Shown one piece after another: positions 7,325 through 12,638 of a stretch of DNA of 12,638 nt. Numbering within the stretch: position 1 is the first letter of the stretch; every line of letters begins with the position of its first letter. The notes below the pieces were generated by a model. That model saw only the letters and a program-made list of their open reading frames with translations, made no database searches and was not told the origin of the DNA. The stretch comes from Melioribacteraceae bacterium (GTDB lineage Bacteria; Bacteroidota; Ignavibacteria; Ignavibacteriales; Melioribacteraceae). A program made the translations under genes and the position numbers. Where the stretch lies: contig JAQICK010000083.1 in the NCBI GenBank assembly GCA_027858595.1, positions 1 through 12,638 of the forward strand, written 5' to 3'.

Positions 7325-7729
7325 ATGAATATTGAAAACCAAAATATAGAATATCAGAGTATTTGGAAGGATGAATACTTAAAGTGGGTTTGCGGTTTCG
7401 CAAATGCCAAAGGAGGAACTATATTTATTGGTACTGATGATGCTGGAAATATTTGGGGTAGAGGCATAAGAAATACTATTGATTATTGTATAAAGGCAGG
7501 ATTGCCAAAACCCTATTTCAGAAAAATGGGCCCAGGTTTAGCAATAGTTTTTGAAAAGGAAGTTGGGGCTAGTAATTTTGGAATAATTGAGGAAAAAGCA
7601 CCACCAAAAACTTGGGAGAAAACTTCGGAGAAAATACTTGAAGCTATTTTTTCTAACAAGAGAATTACTATTTTTGAACTTGCCCGAAAACTTGGAAAAA
7701 CAACAAGAGCCTTTGAAATGAGTATTTGA
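7325..7729 (+). pseudogene. AlbA_2-type ATP-binding regulator, internally deleted (5' fragment)
   Basis: Residues 1-43 are the start of an AlbA_2/schlafen-type putative DNA-binding domain ('IEYQSIWKDEYLKWVCGFAN', 'GGTIFIGTDDAGN'). In full-length relatives (about 450-500 residues) this leads into the rest of AlbA_2 and a GHKL-like ATPase region. Here it jumps at about residue 44 into 'WGRGIRNTIDYCIKAGLPKPYF', which normally lies about 300 residues further on, just before the winged-helix tail. The junction is near 7452-7460. Roughly 250-300 residues appear to be missing, including the ATP site. The frame then enters a winged helix ('EKTSEKILEAIFSNKRITIFELARKLGKTTRAFEMSI') and hits TGA at 7727-7729 in the middle of that domain. 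The rest continues in another frame from 7726. The ATG at 7325 is intact, so a 134-residue protein could still be made. Most likely a decaying pseudogene. Confidence 0.75.
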
Positions 7730-8055
7730 AGCTCAAAAGTGATGGAGAATTAGAAAGAATTGGTTCGGATAAAACAGGTTATTGGGAATTGAAAAACAAC
7801 TATAAAATTTCGGAACGATTCGGAAAGAATTTCGGAACGATTCGGAAGGTATTTCGGAACGATTATTCTCCGGATGAGCTACGAACACTACAACTAATTA
7901 GTGATAATCCTAGCATAACAGCAAGAGAAATTGCTGATGAATTAAATAAAAGTACAAGAACTATAGAAAATTATATTAGCAAATTTAGAAAAATGAAAAT
8001 TATTAAAAGAGTAGGTCCCAAATTAGGTGGTTATTGGGAAATAGTTAAAAATTAA
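7726..8055 (+). pseudogene. winged-helix tail of the same regulator, out of frame (3' fragment)
   Basis: This frame continues the broken regulator. 'LKSDGELERIGSDKTGYWEL' is the missing second half of the first winged helix. A linker made by a tandem repeat follows, then a complete second winged helix ('DELRTLQLISDNPSITAREIADELNKSTRTIENYISKFRKMKIIKRVGPKLGGYWEIV'). Its reading frame is one base back from the upstream fragment. Adding one T to the TTT at 7724-7726 restores 'MSILKLKSDGELERIG', the expected family sequence, so a single-base deletion explains the break. The TTG at 7726 is a formal start, but no ribosome-binding site or domain boundary supports it. If translated at all, it would be a stand-alone 109-residue DNA-binding peptide. 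Whether this is real decay or an assembly error cannot be told here. Confidence 0.7.
7807..7864 (+). repeat. 22-bp tandem repeat, 2.6 copies, inside the regulator remnant
   Basis: Units at 7807-7828 and 7829-7850 match at 20 of 22 bases, and 7851-7864 is a further partial copy with 14 of 14. Each unit contains two TTCGGAA heptamers spaced alternately 10 and 12 bases apart, giving five (7809, 7819, 7831, 7841, 7853). Because 22 is not a multiple of three, each copy is read in a different phase: ISERFGK, then NFGTIRK, then FRND. It forms the linker between the two winged helices. Confidence 0.9.
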
Positions 8056-8203
8056 TTCTCAATTAGAAATATGTGAAGAAAATCACTTCTTAAATTGGGG
8101 AATGTTTTTAGAATAAGAAGTATAGCAATAACTGAATTGGGAAATAGAATTAAATAATTTATTAAATAGTATGGACTAATAAAAATCCATAATTGAGAAA
8201 AAT
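8056..8203 (+). promoter_or_regulatory. AT-rich leader before wzz bracketed by a 10-bp inverted repeat
   Basis: This 148-bp gap starts with TTCTCAATTA (8056-8065), whose exact reverse complement TAATTGAGAA lies at 8190-8199, just before the wzz ATG. It covers the only purine-rich ribosome-binding candidate (GAGAA). Inside are TATGGA/TCCATA (8170-8175 and 8186-8191, 10-base loop) and AAGAA/TTCTT (8076-8080 and 8087-8091). The TATGGA hairpin shares two bases with the long pairing, so the two exclude each other. TTGGGA (8137-8142) and TATTAA (8160-8165) with a 17-base spacer are a weak sigma-70-like promoter guess. The structures are seen; regulation is inference. Confidence 0.35.
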
Positions 8204-9376
8204 ATGATTAAAGAAAAAGATTTATCAGACTTAGTAATAATTTTTATAAAATGGAAGAAATTTCTAATTTTTACAACTTTGCTAGTAGGGGTTTTAAGCT
8301 ATATTTCTATTTATGTTTTTATTGAAGAGCAATTTGATTCTAAAGCATTAATTATTCCTTCTGAAGATAGTGGTGTTTCTGGACTTGCAGGGATGTTGGG
8401 AGATCTGTCAGGACTTCCAATGGGTTTAGGAAATTCAAACCCTGATATAAGCTTGTTTACTAATATAATTTATAGCAGAACAATGCTTGAGGAAATTATA
8501 AATAAGTTTGATTTAATTTCTATTTATAAAATTGATGTTTCACGAGAAGAATATATGGAACTTGCATTAGAAACATTATCAGGTAGTATTACGGCTGAGG
8601 AAAATGATTTTATGGCTTATGAGATTGCTGTTCGTTCATCAAATCCACAACTATCAGCAGATATTACAAATTATATTATTACAAGGCTCAATGAAAAACT
8701 AATTGAGCTGAATGTGCGAAAATCAACTGAAAATAGAGAATTTCTTGGAAAAAGATTAACAGAAGTACAATTAAATATGAAACTATCTGAAGACTCTCTT
8801 AAACGATATCAAGAAAGAACAGGTGTATTTAATGCTGAAGAGCAGATAAAAGGTACATTTGTCTTACTAACAGAATTAGAAACCAATTTAATGTTACAAG
8901 AAACTGAATTATCTGTTTATAAGAAAATACTTTCGGAGCACTCACCTCAAATAACTAATTCAGAAATTAAAGTGGAAGAATATAGAAAACGATTGAATGA
9001 TTTGAAATCTAACGATAATGGAGCATCGTTTGAAACTGCAATTCCAGTAAAAAAAATGCCTGAGTATATTATTGAGTATTATAGGCTAATGAGAGAAATA
9101 GAAATAAATAATAAAATGTTGCAGTTTATATTACCATTATATGAACAGGCTCGGTTTGAAGAACAGAAAGAGATGCCAGTTTTAAGAGTTCTTGATTATG
9201 GTATCCCTGCTGCTAAAAAAAGCTATCCACCTAGATCTATATTAACTATATTAATAGCGTTTGGAATCTTTATAATGCTTTTCACGTATGTGGTTTTTAA
9301 GGAAAGCGAAGAAATTCAAAATTCTGAAAAGTATAATTACATAAAAGCCAATCTATTTCGTTGGAACAATAAGTAA
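8204..9376 (+). CDS. Wzz-type polysaccharide chain-length determinant protein
   Basis: This 390-residue inner-membrane co-polymerase of the Wzz/PCP family sets polymer length together with Wzy. A cytoplasmic start is followed by TM1 at about 20-40. Then comes a glycine-rich 'SGVSGLAGMLGDLSGLPMGLG' stretch typical of Wzz/GumC proteins, a long helical periplasmic part with probable coiled coil (about 170-310), and TM2 at about 345-365, preceded by the proline-rich 'PAAKKSYPPRS' motif. The protein ends about 25 residues after TM2, so there is no BY-kinase domain and no tyrosine-rich tail; it is the short type (PCP-1-like, though longer than E. coli WzzB). The ATG has only a weak purine stretch before it. 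Wzx follows after 16 bp. The name is by family; the polymer is unknown. Confidence 0.87.
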   Translation: MIKEKDLSDLVIIFIKWKKFLIFTTLLVGVLSYISIYVFIEEQFDSKALIIPSEDSGVSGLAGMLGDLSGLPMGLGNSNPDISLFTNIIYSRTMLEEIINKFDLISIYKIDVSREEYMELALETLSGSITAEENDFMAYEIAVRSSNPQLSADITNYIITRLNEKLIELNVRKSTENREFLGKRLTEVQLNMKLSEDSLKRYQERTGVFNAEEQIKGTFVLLTELETNLMLQETELSVYKKILSEHSPQITNSEIKVEEYRKRLNDLKSNDNGASFETAIPVKKMPEYIIEYYRLMREIEINNKMLQFILPLYEQARFEEQKEMPVLRVLDYGIPAAKKSYPPRSILTILIAFGIFIMLFTYVVFKESEEIQNSEKYNYIKANLFRWNNK

Positions 9377-9392
9377 ACTTTAGGTTACTAAT

Positions 9393-10829
9393 ATGAGTGT
9401 AAGTAACCAAGTAGTTACAAGTGTAAAGTGGGCATCATTTTCTAAAATTATTAGAATAGTTCTGCAGTATATAACTTTATTGGTTTTAGTTGTGTATTTG
9501 TCCCCTTCTGATTTTGGGTTAATGAGTACTGCAATGATTTTTATAGGCTTCTTCAATTCAGTGAAGGATTTTGGGTTTTCAGCAGCTTTGATACAACTTG
9601 AAGATAAATCAGAAGAGTTACTTTCATCCGTCTTTTGGTTAAATGTTTTTATTGGTATTTTTTTTTCCGCCATTCTTTTTTATAGCTCTACACTTATTGC
9701 TGTTTTTTACGAAATACCAGAGTTAGAGTTCATATTAGAAGTATTATCAATAAATTTTGTTTTTAATACAATAATGGCATTGCAGAATGCCCTTTTTGAA
9801 AAAAACATGAATTTTGATATTCTTTCAAAAATAGAAATTTTCTCAATTTCTATCGGAGCAATGGTTGCTATTCTTTTTGCAATATTAGAATATGGTGTTT
9901 GGGCTTTAGTTTTCCAAACATTAACTGTTTCTTTTCTTCTTATGATATTAAACTGGATATTTTCTGATTTTAGACCCAAATTCTATTTTAGCATTAGTGA
10001 AGTTAAAAAGGTTTTCAATTTTGGGATACATCTTTCAGGATTCAATATCCTAAATTTCTTTGTTAGAAATGCTGATTATTTTTTGATAGGAAAATTTCTA
10101 GGAATGACCGAACTTGGTTTTTATACATTGGCATATAGAATTATGCTTTTTCCGATAAAAAATATTACATCTATTCTGAGTAAAGTGTTATATCCTGCTC
10201 TTTCAAAAATTGGTAATGATAATTCTAAATCAAGAAAATTATATCTTAATGTCGGGAAAAGTATTGCATTTGTTTCCTTTCCGTTAATGATTGGTTTTTT
10301 CGTTGTAAATGAAAATATGATTAAACTATTTTTTTCGGAAAAATGGACCTCTATAATTGATTTACTATATTTATTAGTTCCAATTGGAATGATACAATCT
10401 GTTTATACTCTTGCAGGGGCTATTTATCAAAGTAAAAATAGAACTAAACTTTGGTTCCAATGGGGAATTTTTTCAGCATTAATTACTGTATTGGGATTCT
10501 ATTTTGGTCTTAAATGGGGAGTTCTTGGAGTTGCTGGAAGTTACTTAATAACAAACCTCCTTTTAGTATACCCAGGCTCAAAAATACCATTTGATTTAAT
10601 AGGATTAAAAGTTTTTGACTACTGGAAAAATTTATTTCCTACTTTTAGCATTAGCATTTCAATGGGAATTATTGTGTACCTTGTAAAGATTTTAACAAGT
10701 GGGGTATTTAGCGAAATGTTCATTTTATTCTTTATGATTTTGGTAGGAATAGTAGTTTATATTATACTCTCATATCAATTTAATAAGGATACGATGTTAA
10801 AAATTATGCAGAGGTTAAAAACTTCTTGA
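9393..10829 (+). CDS. Wzx-type polysaccharide flippase (MOP superfamily)
   Basis: This 478-residue multi-spanning membrane protein belongs to the WzxC branch of the MOP exporter superfamily. It moves undecaprenyl-linked repeat units from the cytoplasmic to the periplasmic face. The N-terminus is diagnostic: 'VKWASFSKIIRIVLQYITLLVL' and 'LSPSDFGLMSTAMIFIGFFNSVKDFGFSAALIQ'. 'ALQNALFEKNMNF' follows, then the mid-protein 'NADYFLIGKFLGMTELGFYTLAYR'. These are the two homologous halves seen in the family, with about 12-14 hydrophobic segments overall. Length is typical. It starts at ATG 9393, 16 bp after wzz, and its TGA overlaps the next start by 4 bp. The substrate cannot be read from the sequence. 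Confidence 0.9.
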   Translation: MSVSNQVVTSVKWASFSKIIRIVLQYITLLVLVVYLSPSDFGLMSTAMIFIGFFNSVKDFGFSAALIQLEDKSEELLSSVFWLNVFIGIFFSAILFYSSTLIAVFYEIPELEFILEVLSINFVFNTIMALQNALFEKNMNFDILSKIEIFSISIGAMVAILFAILEYGVWALVFQTLTVSFLLMILNWIFSDFRPKFYFSISEVKKVFNFGIHLSGFNILNFFVRNADYFLIGKFLGMTELGFYTLAYRIMLFPIKNITSILSKVLYPALSKIGNDNSKSRKLYLNVGKSIAFVSFPLMIGFFVVNENMIKLFFSEKWTSIIDLLYLLVPIGMIQSVYTLAGAIYQSKNRTKLWFQWGIFSALITVLGFYFGLKWGVLGVAGSYLITNLLLVYPGSKIPFDLIGLKVFDYWKNLFPTFSISISMGIIVYLVKILTSGVFSEMFILFFMILVGIVVYIILSYQFNKDTMLKIMQRLKTS

Positions 10830-12226
10830 TTAATAAAAAATTAAATATATCGAACTATATTATAATCTTTCTACTTATCTTGGCAAATATTAGTACTCAA
10901 ATTTTTATTTTGAAGAAAACATCAAAAATTGAAGTTCTCATTGGATTAAATGGCATCTTTTTTGTTATGTTTCTTCTTTTATTTTCTACAAAGAAATTTC
11001 ATAACATTCTTATAATACTCTATTTTTTACCACTAATTTATCTAAACAATGCTGTGCATTATCAGTTTCAGTATGAATTATTTTTTGCATTACCTCTTTT
11101 TCTTTTGGCATTTTATACTTTTGCAGTTAGCATGATGCGAGCTAAAAGGGAAAAAAATATTGAAATTTTGTCAAAACCTATTCTTTATTTTGCTACTTAT
11201 TATATTCTTCTTGGAATTTGGGGTATTATGCAAGGTTATAGCAAAACATTCATTCTCTCTGAGGGGTTCCATTTTTTGCTATTTGGTAGTATCATTTTAT
11301 TTAGATATCACTTAACTACGCGTGATGATTATCTTATTATCTTTAAAGCCCTTTTAATTATTTTTATATTAATATCTTTTGAATATATTATACTTGGGTC
11401 AATTATAAGTGGAGACAGATTTGTAACATTCCAATCTGGTTTCTTGCCATTTGTTAGTGGTATTTTATTTTCTTTATTTCTGTTTCTAAAAGGGGAAAAG
11501 AACAAACTACTTTATATTGTTATATTGCTAATTGTAATTTTAGGGATGGTATCCACTTTAACACGCTCTCTTTGGGTAACTACTGGAATCACTCTTATTT
11601 CGGTTTATATCTTTTATTTATGGAGTTTGAATAGGCTGACGTTATTCAAGAAAAGTGCTATTGCTGTTTTTCTTGTATTTTCAATGGTTTTCGTAGTTTA
11701 TACAATTAGCAATACGAAAGCTAATGAAGCACTTGGAGATACTGAAAGTGTTGAAGACAGAGCCAAATCAATTGCCAACCCTACGGAAGATCATTCTTTT
11801 TTGATGAGAGTAGAAATGGGATGGTATGCAATGCAAAAATTTTATGAGAAGCCCATATTTGGATGGGGACTTGGTGATTTTCTAAGGTATCAATTTTTGG
11901 GTAATTCGCAACTCCGCAATAGTTATATAGATAATTCTTGGTTTTATTTCTTGTGGAAAGGAGGAATTATTGGTTTCTTTTTCATTGCACTTGTATTTTA
12001 TAGGTCTATAAATGTCGGATTACAAATTGTAACATTAACTAATGATATAAAAATAAAAGCAGTAGTAATAGGGCTAATCTCTGGACTTGTTGGAATAATT
12101 GCTTTAAGTTTTTTATCTCCAATAGTTATAAAATATCGCACAAATGTTTTCTTTCCATTAATATGGGCATATTTAGAATTTGAATATAATAATTTAAAGT
12201 ACAAAAGCAGAAAGACTATTCAATGA
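10826..12226 (+). CDS. O-antigen polymerase/ligase family membrane protein (Wzy-like)
   Basis: This 466-residue integral membrane protein has about 11-12 hydrophobic segments. One large periplasmic loop (about residues 295-385) carries the Wzy_C-type motifs: 'HSFLMRVEMGWYAMQKFYEKPIFGWGLG' with R328, and 'NSYIDNSWFYFLWKGGIIG' (from about 365). Wzy polymerases and WaaL ligases share this pattern and cannot be told apart by eye. The position directly after wzx and near wzz favours the polymerase. The start is TTG 10826, overlapping the wzx stop as TTGA; no better start lies before the first membrane helix. It ends in ATGA with the following glycosyltransferase. Sequence outside the loop is highly variable in this family. 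Confidence 0.82.
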   Translation: MINKKLNISNYIIIFLLILANISTQIFILKKTSKIEVLIGLNGIFFVMFLLLFSTKKFHNILIILYFLPLIYLNNAVHYQFQYELFFALPLFLLAFYTFAVSMMRAKREKNIEILSKPILYFATYYILLGIWGIMQGYSKTFILSEGFHFLLFGSIILFRYHLTTRDDYLIIFKALLIIFILISFEYIILGSIISGDRFVTFQSGFLPFVSGILFSLFLFLKGEKNKLLYIVILLIVILGMVSTLTRSLWVTTGITLISVYIFYLWSLNRLTLFKKSAIAVFLVFSMVFVVYTISNTKANEALGDTESVEDRAKSIANPTEDHSFLMRVEMGWYAMQKFYEKPIFGWGLGDFLRYQFLGNSQLRNSYIDNSWFYFLWKGGIIGFFFIALVFYRSINVGLQIVTLTNDIKIKAVVIGLISGLVGIIALSFLSPIVIKYRTNVFFPLIWAYLEFEYNNLKYKSRKTIQ

Positions 12227-12638
12227 ACATTTCAATAATTATAGTTAATTATAACACAACTAAATATATAGCGAATTTATTAAAATCTATTCATGAATTT
12301 ATAAATGAGCTCCAGTATGAGATTATTATAGTTGATAATTGTTCTCCTGAAAAAGATATTATTAAATTGGCTGAAGATAATAAGGATGTGAAATTTATTT
12401 TTTTAAGCAAAAATTATGGTTTTGGTTATGCAAATAATAGAGGAATTGAAGTTGCACAAAGTGACTATTGTCTTTTACTAAATCCTGATACTTTTCTAAC
12501 AGATAGTTCAATTATTAATATGTTTAAGACTATTCATGATAATAAAGATTGGGGAATTGTTGGTCCAATGGTTATGTATTCAAATGGTAACATTCAGGAA
12601 TCAGCATTGCATTTCCCAAACATCCGATATGAAATATC
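12223..12638 (+). CDS. GT2 family glycosyltransferase, N-terminal part (runs off window)
   Basis: An ATG overlapping the wzy stop (ATGA) opens a frame that stays open to the window end: 138 whole codons. It is a GT-A fold, family 2 glycosyltransferase of the WbbL/rhamnosyltransferase-like kind. 'ISIIIVNYNT' (3-12) is the first strand. 'IIIVDNCS' (D38) is the nucleotide-binding Asp. 'NYGFGYANNRGI' (64-75) is the characteristic middle motif. 'LLLNPDT' (84-90) replaces the DxD metal site, as usual in this subgroup. 'GIVGPMVMYSNGNIQES' matches the region after it. It would add one sugar to the lipid-linked repeat unit on the cytoplasmic side. Sugar specificity cannot be told, and the acceptor half is missing. 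Confidence 0.92.
   Translation, partial: MNISIIIVNYNTTKYIANLLKSIHEFINELQYEIIIVDNCSPEKDIIKLAEDNKDVKFIFLSKNYGFGYANNRGIEVAQSDYCLLLNPDTFLTDSSIINMFKTIHDNKDWGIVGPMVMYSNGNIQESALHFPNIRYEI

Noticed and set aside
7807..7864. Possible CRISPR-like or iteron array (TTCGGAA heptamers)
   Set aside because: The copies are directly adjacent with no unique spacers, there are no cas or rep genes, and the sequence encodes a linker expected in this protein family.
7305..8203. Insertion sequence or defence island carrying the AlbA_2 regulator
   Set aside because: No transposase, target-site duplication or further accessory gene is visible; only the lone regulator remnant is present.
9380..9979. Two minus-strand frames inside wzx
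   Set aside because: They are antisense to a long, well-supported membrane protein and have low-complexity composition with no motif.

Overview
This is an AT-rich bacterial window in which every gene lies on the plus strand. The genes point to the Bacteroidota/Chlorobiota/Ignavibacteria (FCB) side of the tree. The clues are an omega subunit with the 'NIYEAVVV.GKRA' core, a family 4 uracil-DNA glycosylase with a long N-terminal extension, and a non-lipoprotein multi-SLBB export protein. An Ignavibacteria- or Kapabacteria-like lineage fits best, but that placement is an inference from protein style, not from a marker tree.

Positions 1-3494 hold a tightly packed housekeeping operon: the 3' end of a YicC-type endoribonuclease gene, gmk (guanylate kinase), rpoZ (RNA polymerase omega), a family 4 uracil-DNA glycosylase, and dnaB (replicative helicase). 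Gaps are 0 to 24 bp, and two junctions have no spacer at all. After a 260-bp gap comes anmK (anhydro-MurNAc kinase, cell-wall recycling), read from GTG. A lineage-type outer-membrane barrel candidate follows at 5020-5763, also from GTG and with a clear signal peptide.

From 5898 to the end the window enters a surface polysaccharide locus of the Wzx/Wzy type. It contains a periplasmic or outer-membrane SLBB export protein, a Wzz-like chain-length protein without a kinase domain, a Wzx flippase, a Wzy/WaaL-family membrane polymerase or ligase, and the start of a GT2 glycosyltransferase cut by the window edge. The wzx-wzy and wzy-GT2 junctions overlap by 4 bp, which suggests translational coupling. 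Together these genes would flip lipid-linked repeat units (Wzx), polymerise them (Wzy), set chain length (Wzz) and export the chain (SLBB protein); the GT2 enzyme helps build the unit.

The least ordinary stretch is 7305-8203, between the export gene and wzz. It holds the wreck of an AlbA_2/schlafen-type ATP-binding transcriptional regulator. The N-terminal nucleic-acid-binding domain is fused directly to the distal 'WGRG' region by a large internal deletion. The C-terminal winged-helix part is thrown out of frame by one base, and it contains a 22-bp tandem repeat. Behind it lies a 148-bp leader bracketed by a perfect 10-bp inverted repeat ahead of wzz. A second non-coding item is a degenerate 74-bp palindromic repeat just upstream of the SLBB gene. 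I see no tRNA, rRNA, CRISPR array, transposase or defence system.
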